DNA of 64,000 nt, from NCBI GenBank assembly GCA_040880065.1, contig JBBDJE010000059.1, forward strand, positions 3,953 to 67,952, written 5' to 3'. Every line of letters begins with the position of its first letter. Within the stretch, counting starts at the first letter, position 1. Position numbers and translations under genes: made by a program. The notes under the pieces are model-generated. The model searched no databases. It was not told the origin of the DNA and saw only the letters and a list, made by a program, of their open reading frames with translations. This document shows positions 44,921 through 53,582 of the stretch, piece after piece. The stretch comes from Abyssibius sp040880065. GTDB taxonomy: Bacteria > Pseudomonadota > Alphaproteobacteria > Rhodobacterales > Rhodobacteraceae.

Positions 44921-44979
44921 CCGGCTTTGCAATGGCTCAACCCGACCGTGGCCGGTGGGGTTGACCGTTTGCATGCCGG
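44921..44979 (+). other. Extended nested stem-loop between metK and trmB
   Basis: Four helices nest in the 84-bp gap: CCGGC/GCCGG (44921-44925 with 44975-44979), GCA/TGC, TCAACCC/GGGTTGA (44937-44943 with 44958-44964) and ACCG/CGGT (44945-44948 with 44953-44956). No T-tract follows, so it is not an ordinary terminator. It may protect the metK 3' end or control trmB. I do not recognise a known RNA class. Confidence 0.45.
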
Positions 44980-44995
44980 ACACTAGAGCAGCGCC

Positions 44996-45733
44996 ATGAG
45001 TGATATGCCAAAACCACCCCGCGATATGCGCCCCGCCGCCCGCCCGAACGCCGCGTGGCGCAATCTTTACGGGCGGGGCAAAGGCAAGCCGCTGCGCCAA
45101 GGGCAGGCCGAGCATATGGAACATACGCTGCCGCGCCTGTCGCTGCCCGGCGTGTCATGGGATTTCAACCCGACGCGCGAAGCCATCGACCTGACGGCGG
45201 TGTTTGGCGATGACCGGCCCGTCTGGCTTGAAATCGGCTTTGGGGGTGGCGAGCATCTGGCGGCGCTGGCGGCTGCCAACCCCGATATCGGGTTTATTGG
45301 TGTCGAGCCGTTCCTGAACGGCATGGCGGCGCTGCTGCCGCGTGTTGCTGCGCTTGAAAACATCCGCCTGCATTTGGGTGACGGGCGCGATGTGATGGAT
45401 GTGCTGCCGGATGCCAGCATTGCGCGCGCCTTTCTGCTTTACCCCGACCCGTGGCCGAAAAAGCGCCACCATGGCCGCCGCTTCGTGAAGGCCGAGAATA
45501 TCGACCCGATGGCGCGCGTGCTCATGGCTGGCGGGCAGTTTCATATCGCCTCGGATATCGCGGATTATGTGCGCCACACGCAGGACTATATGGCATCGCG
45601 GCGCGATTTTACCGGCGGTGAGGTCATGCTGGAGCCATGGGAAGGCTGGCACTCCACCCGTTACGAGCAAAAGGCGCTGCGCGCCGGGCGCATACCACAT
45701 TACATGACCTATATTCGGGCCGATCATGCGTGA
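44996..45733 (+). CDS. trmB: tRNA (guanine-N7)-methyltransferase TrmB
   Basis: Forms 7-methylguanosine at position 46 of tRNA using SAM. The 245-residue product has an N-terminal basic tail, the SAM site LEIGFGGGEHLAALA, and the family motif YPDPWPKKRHHGRRFV. The start at 44996 is the first suitable ATG, with only a weak AGAGC upstream. It overlaps the Nudix gene by 8 bp. Confidence 0.94.
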   Translation: MSDMPKPPRDMRPAARPNAAWRNLYGRGKGKPLRQGQAEHMEHTLPRLSLPGVSWDFNPTREAIDLTAVFGDDRPVWLEIGFGGGEHLAALAAANPDIGFIGVEPFLNGMAALLPRVAALENIRLHLGDGRDVMDVLPDASIARAFLLYPDPWPKKRHHGRRFVKAENIDPMARVLMAGGQFHIASDIADYVRHTQDYMASRRDFTGGEVMLEPWEGWHSTRYEQKALRAGRIPHYMTYIRADHA

Positions 45734-46178
45734 ACGCCCCGCAGCGCGGATAATTCTGCTCGCCCCTGACAGCCGCGCATTGTTGTTTCATTTCGTGCAT
45801 GACGCCGGCATTCTGGCCGGCCAGCGGCATTGGGTTACACCGGGTGGCGGTATCGAGGCAGGCGAAGACCCGAAAGCCGCCGCTGCGCGTGAATTGCACG
45901 AGGAAACCGGCTTTATGTTGCCGCTGAGCGATGTGATTGCGACGCGCGTGGTCGATTTCCGGCTGGAATCGGGTGAAATGCTGCGTGCGCATGAAAGCTA
46001 TTTTGCCGCCTTCGCCCCGCATAGCCGGATTGATACAAGCCGCTGGAACGCATTTGAGCGGCGTGTGATGCAAGATCAACGCTGGTGGGGGGTTGAAGAC
46101 TTGGCCACAACCAGCGAAACCTTCTTCCCAGAGAATTTGGCCGAGATGATGGCGCGCGCCCGCGCCTTGCGGCCCTAA
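45726..46178 (+). CDS. Nudix hydrolase
   Basis: A 150-residue pyrophosphohydrolase. The Nudix box is complete: GGGIEAGEDPKAAAAREL then HEETGFM, with the metal-binding glutamates of REx2EExG. The substrate (a nucleoside diphosphate derivative) cannot be predicted. Its start lies within trmB and aroA begins 16 bp after its stop, so the three are likely co-transcribed. Confidence 0.9.
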   Translation: MRERPAARIILLAPDSRALLFHFVHDAGILAGQRHWVTPGGGIEAGEDPKAAAARELHEETGFMLPLSDVIATRVVDFRLESGEMLRAHESYFAAFAPHSRIDTSRWNAFERRVMQDQRWWGVEDLATTSETFFPENLAEMMARARALRP

Positions 46179-46194
46179 CGCATAAGGATCGCCG

Positions 46195-47544
46195 ATGTCT
46201 GGCCATGGAACCCCGCGCCCGCTGACCGCCCGTAAATCGCCGCCGCTTTGCGGCGTTGCAACTGTGCCGGGCGATAAGAGCATCAGCCACCGTGCGCTTA
46301 TTCTGGGCGCGCTCACCATTGGCCGCACCGAGGTGCGCGGGCTGCTGGAGGGCGAGGATGTGCTGGGTACCGGCCGCGCGATGCAGGCTTTTGGCGCGCA
46401 TATAGAGCGCCACGGGCCGGGTGAATGGAGCATTGAGGGTGTAGGTGTGGGCGGATTTGCCGAACCTGCCGATGTGATTGACTGCGGCAATGCAGGCACT
46501 GGTGTGCGGCTGATCATGGGGGCCATGGCCACCACGCCTATCACGGCCACATTTACCGGCGATGCCAGCTTGCGCAAACGCCCCATGGACCGCGTGACCG
46601 ACCCGCTGGCGCTGTTTGGCACGCAAGCCTATGGCCGCAGCGGTGGCCGCCTGCCGATGACGATTATCGGCGCGCAAAACCCTGTGCCGGTGCGTTACGT
46701 CTCGCCTGTGCCAAGCGCGCAGGTAAAATCGGCCGTGCTGCTTGCGGGGCTGAATGCACCGGGGCAAACCGTGCTGATCGAGGCCGAGGCGACGCGTGAC
46801 CATTCCGAACGGATGCTGGCGGGCTTCGGGGCCGAGATTACCACCGAAATCACCGATGAAGGCCGGATCATCACCCTGACGGGCCAGCCGGAGCTAAAGC
46901 CGCAAAAGATTGACGTGCCGCGCGACCCGTCAAGCGCCGCCTTTGCGGTTTGTGCAGCACTGCTGGTGGAAGGTTCGGAGGTTCTGGTGCCCAATATCGG
47001 GCTCAACCCCACCCGCGCCGGGCTGTTCACCACGCTGGTTGAAATGGGTGCCGATATTGCCTTTGAGAACGCGCGCAGCGAAGGCGGTGAGCCTGCTGCC
47101 GACCTGCGCGTGCGCTTTGGCCCGCTGCAAGGCATTGAAGTGCCGCCCGAACGGGCCGCCAGCATGATAGACGAATATCCGATCCTTGCAGCACTGGCGG
47201 CAACCGCCGAAGGCGATACTATCATGCGCGGCATCAAGGAATTGCGGGTCAAGGAATCGGACCGGATTGACGCTATGGCGCGCGGGCTGGAAGCGTGCGG
47301 CGTTTCGCTTCAGGAAGGCGATGACTATCTCATCATACATGGGCGCGGGCCGGGTAGCGTGGCTGGCGGTGCGACCGTGGCCACGCATTTGGACCACCGG
47401 ATTGCCATGTCATTCCTCTGCCTCGGTTTGGCCAGCCAAAAGCCGGTTACCATTGATGACCTTGGCGCGATTGCAACATCATTCCCCGACTTCATTTCGT
47501 TGATGGAAGGTTTGGGGGCGCTATTTCAGCAAAGCAACGCTTAA
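46195..47544 (+). CDS. aroA: 3-phosphoshikimate 1-carboxyvinyltransferase (EPSP synthase, class II type)
   Basis: Sixth shikimate-pathway step, joining PEP to shikimate-3-phosphate. The 449-residue product has VPGDKSISHRALILGAL, PSAQVKSAVLLAGL, RVKESDRIDAMARGL and ATHLDHRIAMSFL. These match the class II (CP4-like) branch better than the E. coli-like class I. At the position where the Agrobacterium CP4 enzyme has NAAT, this protein has NAGT. It is followed by cmk and rpsA in the order common in proteobacteria. Confidence 0.95.
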   Translation: MSGHGTPRPLTARKSPPLCGVATVPGDKSISHRALILGALTIGRTEVRGLLEGEDVLGTGRAMQAFGAHIERHGPGEWSIEGVGVGGFAEPADVIDCGNAGTGVRLIMGAMATTPITATFTGDASLRKRPMDRVTDPLALFGTQAYGRSGGRLPMTIIGAQNPVPVRYVSPVPSAQVKSAVLLAGLNAPGQTVLIEAEATRDHSERMLAGFGAEITTEITDEGRIITLTGQPELKPQKIDVPRDPSSAAFAVCAALLVEGSEVLVPNIGLNPTRAGLFTTLVEMGADIAFENARSEGGEPAADLRVRFGPLQGIEVPPERAASMIDEYPILAALAATAEGDTIMRGIKELRVKESDRIDAMARGLEACGVSLQEGDDYLIIHGRGPGSVAGGATVATHLDHRIAMSFLCLGLASQKPVTIDDLGAIATSFPDFISLMEGLGALFQQSNA

Positions 47545-47619
47545 GTCGCTTCGTCTGGATCGCGTGTGTCGTTCCTAGCTGGTTTGTGTTAGGATGGGCA
47601 GCAAAGATAGGGGGAAGAC

Positions 47620-48249
47620 ATGGCGTTTACGGTTGCCATAGATGGCCCCGCAGCGGCGGGTAAAGGCACGATCGCACGCGCGGTTGCGGCACATTTCGGC
47701 TTTGCGCATCTGGATACCGGGGTGCTGTATCGCGCCGTTGGCATGGCGTCGCTCGATGCAGGGCGCGGGGTGATTGAACCGGATATTGCAGCCACCGTTG
47801 CGCGCACACTCAGCGATGAAGATCTGGCACGCGAAGATTTGCGCACCGCACGCGCAGGGCAGGCGGCAAGCCGTGTGGCAGCCTTGTCCGAGGTGCGCGC
47901 AGCACTGCTGAAGTTTCAACAGGAGTTTGCGCAGCGTGATGGTGGCGCGGTGCTTGATGGCCGCGATATTGGCACCGTGATCTGCCCGAATGCCGAGGTG
48001 AAGCTGTTTGTCACCGCATCCGATGCCGTGCGCGCCCGTCGCCGCTTTGCAGAGCTTTCACCCGCCAACCCCGAACTGACGGTCGTGCAGGTCGCCAGCG
48101 ATCTGGCGCAGCGCGATGCCCGTGATGCCGGGCGTGCCGTGGCGCCGTTACTGCCCGCCGCCGATGCACAATTGCTGGATACGTCTGAACTCACAATCGA
48201 CGATGCCATCCAAACCGCAATTGCCGCCGTGAAAAGGCGGCTAAAATAG
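47620..48249 (+). CDS. cmk: Cytidylate kinase
   Basis: Phosphorylates CMP and dCMP. The 209-residue product starts with the P-loop IDGPAAAGKGTIARAVA, followed by FAHLDTGVLYRAVG and the DGRDIGTVICPNAEVKLFVT motif for the nucleotide. AGGGGGAAG lies upstream of the ATG. It sits between aroA and rpsA. Confidence 0.95.
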   Translation: MAFTVAIDGPAAAGKGTIARAVAAHFGFAHLDTGVLYRAVGMASLDAGRGVIEPDIAATVARTLSDEDLAREDLRTARAGQAASRVAALSEVRAALLKFQQEFAQRDGGAVLDGRDIGTVICPNAEVKLFVTASDAVRARRRFAELSPANPELTVVQVASDLAQRDARDAGRAVAPLLPAADAQLLDTSELTIDDAIQTAIAAVKRRLK

Positions 48250-48463
48250 ACCAATTCCGCGGGTTAGACCCCTGAATCAGGCTTGATTGCCGAAGGGTTT
48301 GCGTGTAACCACGCCCCGTTGCAGGGCAAAGACCAAAAATAACAAACAGGCAGGGTCGGAATTCTATTACCGGCCCTTTGTGTTTTGGCGCTTGGCAACA
48401 TGAAACCCAAAGACCGGCGGACCCAACCGCTCGGCCCGTAAAAATACTTGAAAGGAACTGCAA

Positions 48464-50149
48464 ATGGCCGCATCCGTGGCAATGGAAGAATTCGAAGCCC
48501 TGCTTCAGGAAAGCTTTGAACTTGAAACCCCCGACGAGGGTTCAGTCGTCAAAGGCACAGTTGTTGCCATCGAGGCCGGACAGGCCATCATCGACATCGG
48601 CTACAAAATGGAAGGCCGTGTCGACATCAAAGAATTCGCCGCTCCGGGCCAAACCCCCGAAATCGCCGTTGGCGACGTGGTAGAGGTTTATCTGGACCGG
48701 GTAGAAAACGCGCGTGGCGAGGCTGTTCTCAGCCGTGAAAAAGCCCGCCGCGAAGAAGCTTGGGACCGTCTTGAAAAAGCCTATGACAAGGAAGAGCGCT
48801 GCGAAGGCGTTATCTTTGGCCGGGTTAAAGGCGGCTTTACCGTTGATCTGGGTGGCGCGGTTGCGTTTCTGCCGGGCAGCCAGGTTGATGTGCGCCCCGT
48901 GCGCGATGCCGGTCCGCTGATGCAGCTTCCCCAACCCTTCATGATTTTGAAAATGGACCGCCGCCGTGGCAACATAGTTGTGTCGCGCCGCGCCATTCTT
49001 GAAGAAAGCCGTGCCGAGCAGCGCGCCGAAATCGTTGGCAAGCTGGCCGAAGGCGATGTGGTTGACGGCGTTGTCAAGAACATCACCGAATATGGTGCAT
49101 TTGTTGACCTTGGCGGCGTTGACGGCTTGCTGCACGTTACCGATATGGCGTGGCGCCGTGTGAACCACCCCTCGGAAATTCTGGCGATTGGCGAAACCGT
49201 CAAGGTTCAGGTCGTCAAAATCAACAAAGACACCCAGCGCATTTCGCTTGGCATGAAGCAACTGGCTGATGACCCTTGGTCGGATGTGGAAGCACGTTAC
49301 CCACTGGAAAGCCGCCACACGGGTCGTGTGACCAACATTACCGATTACGGCGCGTTTGTTGAGCTGGAAGCCGGTGTTGAAGGGCTTGTCCACGTCTCCG
49401 AAATGTCGTGGACCAAGAAGAACGTTCACCCCGGCAAGATCGTTTCGACCAGCCAGGAAGTTGAAGTTGTTGTTCTGGAAATCGACACCGCAAAACGCCG
49501 TGTCAGCCTTGGCCTGAAGCAAACCCAGGGTAACCCGTGGGATAACTTTGCAGCCGGCAACCCTGCGGGCACCGTCGTTGGAGGCGAAGTCAAGAACATC
49601 ACCGAATTCGGTTTGTTCGTCGGGCTTGATGGCGACATCGACGGCATGGTTCACCTGTCCGATCTGGACTGGACCCGTTCCGGCGAAGAGGCGATCAAGG
49701 ACTATCGCAAAGGTGACATGGTCAAGGCCGTGGTCAGCGATGTTGATGTGGAAAAAGAGCGCATCTCGCTGTCGATCAAGGGTCTTGAAGGCGACAAGTT
49801 TGCTGACGCGACGGGTGGCGTAAAACGTGGTGCGGTTGTAACCGTGGCCGTGACCGCCATTGAAGACGGTGGCATCGAGGTGGAATATGAAGGCATGAAA
49901 GCCTTTATCCGCCGTTCTGACCTCAGCCGTGACCGTGGCGACCAGCGCCCTGAGCGCTTCTCGGTTGGCGACAAGATTGACGCACGTGTCACCAATATCG
50001 ACGCCAAATCGCGCAAACTTGGCCTGTCGATCAAGGCGCGTGAAATTGCCGAGGAAAAAGAAGCCGTCGAACAGTTCGGCAGCTCGGATTCCGGCGCATC
50101 GCTGGGCGATATTCTTGGCGCCGCGCTGAAAGGCAAAACCGACGAGTAA
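48464..50149 (+). CDS. rpsA: 30S ribosomal protein S1
   Basis: RNA-binding ribosomal protein that helps mRNAs with weak ribosome sites to initiate. The 561-residue product contains six S1/OB-fold repeats, for example KNITEYGAFVDLGGVDGLLH, NITDYGAFVELEAGVEGLVH and KNITEFGLFVGLDGDIDGMVH-like (each about 85 residues). GAAAGGA precedes the start. A 214-bp leader separates it from cmk and contains no other gene. Confidence 0.97.
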   Translation: MAASVAMEEFEALLQESFELETPDEGSVVKGTVVAIEAGQAIIDIGYKMEGRVDIKEFAAPGQTPEIAVGDVVEVYLDRVENARGEAVLSREKARREEAWDRLEKAYDKEERCEGVIFGRVKGGFTVDLGGAVAFLPGSQVDVRPVRDAGPLMQLPQPFMILKMDRRRGNIVVSRRAILEESRAEQRAEIVGKLAEGDVVDGVVKNITEYGAFVDLGGVDGLLHVTDMAWRRVNHPSEILAIGETVKVQVVKINKDTQRISLGMKQLADDPWSDVEARYPLESRHTGRVTNITDYGAFVELEAGVEGLVHVSEMSWTKKNVHPGKIVSTSQEVEVVVLEIDTAKRRVSLGLKQTQGNPWDNFAAGNPAGTVVGGEVKNITEFGLFVGLDGDIDGMVHLSDLDWTRSGEEAIKDYRKGDMVKAVVSDVDVEKERISLSIKGLEGDKFADATGGVKRGAVVTVAVTAIEDGGIEVEYEGMKAFIRRSDLSRDRGDQRPERFSVGDKIDARVTNIDAKSRKLGLSIKAREIAEEKEAVEQFGSSDSGASLGDILGAALKGKTDE

Positions 50150-50184
50150 GCACCGCGCTTTGCTTTTGGTCGTGCAAGTAATCC

Positions 50185-50215
50185 GGGGCCGCATCATTTG
50201 ATGTGGCCCCGTTTT
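50185..50215 (+). terminator. Rho-independent terminator after rpsA
   Basis: GGGGCCGCATCA (50185-50196) pairs with TGATGTGGCCCC (50199-50210) with one G-U pair, followed by GTTTTC. It lies 35 bp after the rpsA stop. Confidence 0.85.
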
Positions 50216-50248
50216 CTATGCGAATCACTTATTAACCTTAAGGTCAAC

Positions 50249-50276
50249 TTGGCTGATTCTGGTTTTGCGCGATAAT
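50249..50276 (+). promoter_or_regulatory. Sigma-70-like promoter candidate for ihfB
   Basis: TTGGCT (50249-50254), a 16-bp spacer and GATAAT (50271-50276), the latter five of six consensus bases. It lies about 190 bp before ihfB, after the rpsA terminator. The rest of the 252-bp gap is AT-rich and shows no gene. Confidence 0.45.
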
Positions 50277-50467
50277 TTCTAATAGTTTCAGGGCAATATA
50301 TGCGGCAAGATGCAGTGTGATCGGCAAATTTGCGCGTAATTGCGACCTCTGGAACAAGCCGCTATTCCATCGCGCCGAAAATCCTGCCAAAATGACAAAA
50401 GTAGCGTGTTGCCTAAAATCGGTGCAGTGTGGCCCGCCTCCATCGGGGCAATTAGAGGATGTAACCA

Positions 50468-50749
50468 ATGATCAAGTCAGAGCTGGTTCAGAAAATCGCC
50501 GACGAAAACCCGCATCTCTACCAGCGGGATGTCGAGCGGATCGTGACAACCATTTTTGATACGATCATCGGCGCCATGGCCGAAGGTAACCGGGTTGAAT
50601 TGCGTGGTTTCGGGGCCTTCTCTGTGAAAAAGCGCGATGCACGCCAGGGCCGAAACCCGCGCACCGGTGAATCGGTCGCGGTGGAAGAAAAGCACGTGCC
50701 GTTCTTCAAGGCAGGCAAGTTGTTGCGCGACCGGCTGAACGAATCCTGA
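50468..50749 (+). CDS. ihfB: Integration host factor subunit beta
   Basis: A 93-residue DNA-bending protein that pairs with IhfA. The arm carries RQGRNPRTGE with the intercalating proline, and the end FFKAGKLLRDRLN is typical. AGAGGATG lies upstream. The rpsA-ihfB order is conserved in proteobacteria, which favours IhfB over HU. Confidence 0.95.
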   Translation: MIKSELVQKIADENPHLYQRDVERIVTTIFDTIIGAMAEGNRVELRGFGAFSVKKRDARQGRNPRTGESVAVEEKHVPFFKAGKLLRDRLNES

Positions 50750-50762
50750 ACACAAAGGCCGA

Positions 50763-51107
50763 ATGAGTATGATTCGAATGATCCGCCTGGCCGTGCTTGG
50801 GCTTGTGCTATTGGGGCTTGTACTTTTGGCGCTGGCCAATCGCGGGTCGGTCGAAATTGCGCTTTTGCCCGCGGGCCTGCCCTTGGCCGATAGCCTGAAG
50901 ATGACGGCGCCGTTGTTTTTGGTGGTCTTCGCAGCACTTGTTCTGGGCCTGCTGCTGGGTATGTTTTTTGAATATTTCCGCGAGCACAAGCAGCGCCGCG
51001 CCGCCAACCAGACGCGCCGCGAAGCGAACCAGCTGGCGGGCGAGGTAGAGCGCCTGAAGGCCGAGGGTGGCAAGGACGAGGATGACGTTCTTGCCCTGCT
51101 TAGATAG
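50763..51107 (+). CDS. LapA domain-containing membrane protein
   Basis: A 114-residue protein with two membrane segments (about 5-25 and 42-65) and a charged C-terminal coiled region. It matches the LapA/DUF1049 domain, whose E. coli member acts in lipopolysaccharide assembly. It follows ihfB by 13 bp, as in many proteobacteria, and trpF starts at the very next base after its stop. Function here is inferred from family only. Confidence 0.8.
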   Translation: MSMIRMIRLAVLGLVLLGLVLLALANRGSVEIALLPAGLPLADSLKMTAPLFLVVFAALVLGLLLGMFFEYFREHKQRRAANQTRREANQLAGEVERLKAEGGKDEDDVLALLR

Positions 51108-51740
51108 ATGAATGTCAAGATTTGCGGGCTGCGCGATGCCGCCAACCTGAGCGTGGCCATTGATGCGGGCGCGCGTTATGTCGGCTTTGTGTTCTTCGCA
51201 AAATCGCCGCGCCATGTAGACATAGCAGCCGCGCGCGCGCTGGCGCTGGCTGTCCCCGATGGTGTTGCCAAAGTGGCGCTGACCGTCAATGCCGATGACA
51301 CCTATCTTGATGCGATCAATGCCGCCGTGCCGCTGGATATGCTCCAGCTTCACGGGCAAGAAAGCGTTGAGCGGGTGCTTGCACTGCGCCAACGCTATGG
51401 CCTGCCAATCATGAAGGCAGTGGGTGTTGCCGAGGAAAGCGACCTTGCCAGCCTGCAAGCTTACGGCGCGGTGGCCGACCAGCTTTTAGTTGATGCCAAG
51501 CCCCCCAAAGGCGCAACCCTTCCCGGAGGCAACGGTCTGGCCTTTGACTGGCGGCTGATTGCCAACCGCCGCTGGCCGGTGCCATGGATGCTGGCGGGCG
51601 GGCTGACGGCTGAAAATGTGGGTGAGGCTATTCGGCTAACGGGTGCCAAGCAGGTCGATGTGTCGTCTGGCGTAGAAAGCACGGCGGGTGTGAAAGACCC
51701 TGCGCGCATTCGCGACTTCATCGTTGCAGCCTCGGCATGA
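51108..51740 (+). CDS. trpF: Phosphoribosylanthranilate isomerase
   Basis: Third step of tryptophan synthesis, an Amadori rearrangement. The 210-residue TIM barrel begins VKICGLRDAANLS with the catalytic cysteine, has LQLHGQESVERV, the catalytic aspartate in LLVDAKPPKG, and VDVSSGVEST for the phosphate. It lies two genes before trpB. No trpA is seen between or after. Confidence 0.94.
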   Translation: MNVKICGLRDAANLSVAIDAGARYVGFVFFAKSPRHVDIAAARALALAVPDGVAKVALTVNADDTYLDAINAAVPLDMLQLHGQESVERVLALRQRYGLPIMKAVGVAEESDLASLQAYGAVADQLLVDAKPPKGATLPGGNGLAFDWRLIANRRWPVPWMLAGGLTAENVGEAIRLTGAKQVDVSSGVESTAGVKDPARIRDFIVAASA

Positions 51741-52177
51741 GCGTTTCCTTTCGCCCCGCCGTGCAGGCCGATGTGCCGGGTGTTGTGGCGCTTTTGGCTG
51801 ACGATGATATTGGCGGTGCGCGCGAAACCGCGCCGCTCGCAGATTATAAGGCCGCCTTTGCGCGCATGGATGAACGTTGCCAGCTTATTGTCGGCGAGGC
51901 CGATGGCCAACTTGTCGCCTGCTATGACCTGATCATTCTTGACGGGCTTAACGCTTGCGGCCAACGCCGCGCACAGGTTGAAGGCGTGCGCGTTGCCTCG
52001 CATTTGCGCGGCCACGGCTTGGGGCGCAAGCTGATGGAGGATGCCATGGACCGTGCCCGCACCGTTGGCGCCGCGTTCATGGAGATGATGTCAAACGCTG
52101 CACGCCATGACACACATGCGTTTTATGAACGGCTTGGCTTTACCCGCAGCCATGTAGGCTTTAAACGCAAACTGTAG
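51737..52177 (+). CDS. GNAT family N-acetyltransferase
   Basis: A 146-residue GNAT acetyltransferase. The acetyl-CoA pyrophosphate loop is VASHLRGHGLGRKLMEDAM (Q/RxxGxG/A type), and ARHDTHAFYERLGFTRSHVGF is the usual C-terminal motif. The substrate is unknown. It overlaps trpF by 4 bp and precedes trpB by 21 bp, an insertion inside the tryptophan genes that may be only positional. Confidence 0.87.
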   Translation: MSVSFRPAVQADVPGVVALLADDDIGGARETAPLADYKAAFARMDERCQLIVGEADGQLVACYDLIILDGLNACGQRRAQVEGVRVASHLRGHGLGRKLMEDAMDRARTVGAAFMEMMSNAARHDTHAFYERLGFTRSHVGFKRKL

Positions 52178-52198
52178 CATTCCACAAAAGGGCCGCAT

Positions 52199-53419
52199 AT
52201 GTCCGTTGATATCCTGAATTCCTTTCGCACCGGCCCCGATGAAAACGGGCGGTTTGGCCAGTTTGGCGGGCGGTTTGTTTCCGAAACGCTGATGCCGCTG
52301 ATTCTGTCGCTCGAAGCCGAGTATGAGCGCGCCAAGACCGATGACAGTTTCTGGGCCGAGATGGACTTCATGTGGAAGCATTATGTTGGCCGCCCCAGCC
52401 CGCTTTACCACGCCCCGCGCCTGACCGAGCATTTGGGTGGCGCGAAGATCTACCTCAAGCGTGACGAGTTGAACCATACCGGCGCGCATAAGATCAACAA
52501 TGTGCTCGGGCAAATTCTGTTGGCCCGCCGCATGGGCAAATCGCGCATTATTGCCGAAACGGGTGCAGGCCAGCATGGTGTGGCAACGGCTACGGTCTGC
52601 GCGCGCTACGGGTTGAAATGCGTGGTGTTCATGGGCGAAACCGATGTTGAGCGTCAGGCCCCCAACGTGTTTCGCATGAAACTTCTGGGCGCCGAGGTGG
52701 TGCCGGTTACCGCTGGCCGTGGCACGCTGAAAGATGCGATGAACGAGGCCCTGCGCGACTGGGTGACCAATGTGGCCGATACGTTTTATTGCATCGGCAC
52801 GGTGGCGGGCCCGCACCCTTACCCCGCAATGGTGCGCGATTTTCAGGCGATTATCGGCAATGAAACCCGCGAGCAGATGATGCAAGCCGAAGGCCGCTTG
52901 CCTGACACTTTGGTTGCGGCCATTGGTGGTGGTTCTAACGCAATGGGGCTGTTTCATCCGTTTCTCGATGATAAATCGGTCAACCTTGTCGGGGTAGAGG
53001 CCGGCGGTCACGGTGTTGATGACCGCATGGAGCATTGCGCCAGCCTGACAGGCGGGCGCCCCGGTGTGCTGCACGGCAACCGCACCTATCTGTTGCAAGA
53101 TGCCGATGGGCAAATCCTTGAAGGCCATTCGATTTCCGCCGGGCTTGACTACCCCGGCATTGGCCCCGAGCATAGCTGGCTGCACGATATGGGCCGCGCG
53201 CAATATGTGAGCGTTACCGATGACGAGGCGCTGGAAGCGTTTCAACTGTGTTGCGCGATAGAGGGAATCATCCCCGCATTAGAGCCTAGCCATGCCTTGG
53301 CACATGTCATCAAGCTCGCCCCGACCCTGCCAGCCGACCATTTGCTGGTGATGAATATGTGCGGGCGCGGTGATAAGGATATTTTCACCGTTGCCAAGGC
53401 GCTGGGCTTTAAAACCTAA
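52199..53419 (+). CDS. trpB: Tryptophan synthase beta chain
   Basis: Joins indole and serine to form tryptophan with PLP. The 406-residue product has the cofactor lysine in NHTGAHKINNVLGQ, GAGQHGVATATVCA, and the phosphate loop AIGGGSNAMGLFHPF. The length is standard for TrpB1. The usual partner trpA does not follow; instead a folded non-coding element lies directly after the stop. Confidence 0.96.
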   Translation: MSVDILNSFRTGPDENGRFGQFGGRFVSETLMPLILSLEAEYERAKTDDSFWAEMDFMWKHYVGRPSPLYHAPRLTEHLGGAKIYLKRDELNHTGAHKINNVLGQILLARRMGKSRIIAETGAGQHGVATATVCARYGLKCVVFMGETDVERQAPNVFRMKLLGAEVVPVTAGRGTLKDAMNEALRDWVTNVADTFYCIGTVAGPHPYPAMVRDFQAIIGNETREQMMQAEGRLPDTLVAAIGGGSNAMGLFHPFLDDKSVNLVGVEAGGHGVDDRMEHCASLTGGRPGVLHGNRTYLLQDADGQILEGHSISAGLDYPGIGPEHSWLHDMGRAQYVSVTDDEALEAFQLCCAIEGIIPALEPSHALAHVIKLAPTLPADHLLVMNMCGRGDKDIFTVAKALGFKT

Positions 53420-53498
53420 GGTGTAAAACAGCTGCTACGCCTTAGAACCAAGTGTTTAGGCGCAGCGAACCACGGGTTTAAGGCCGCGGTTTTACACC
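53420..53498 (+). other. Branched structured element after trpB
   Basis: GGTGTAAAAC (53420-53429) starts at the base after the trpB stop codon and pairs perfectly with GTTTTACACC (53489-53498). Inside are a second helix, GCTG/CAGC plus CGCCT/AGGCG (53431-53442 with 53458-53466), and a third, AACC/GGTT (53468-53471 with 53475-53478). The result is a three-way-junction-like fold without a terminal T-run. It could be a 3' UTR-derived RNA, a processing site or a DNA cruciform. It is not a known class to me. Confidence 0.5.
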
Positions 53499-53582
53499 CT
53501 GTGGTGCATAGGGAATGCTATGAGGAATATGTTTGTTTGAGCCATCGAAACGGCGATATCGCCTTAACACGAGGACAAGAAC

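Noticed and set aside
48542..50197. 551-residue minus-strand frame opposite rpsA
   Set aside because: It is antisense to six clear S1 repeats; its apparent repetitiveness mirrors them.
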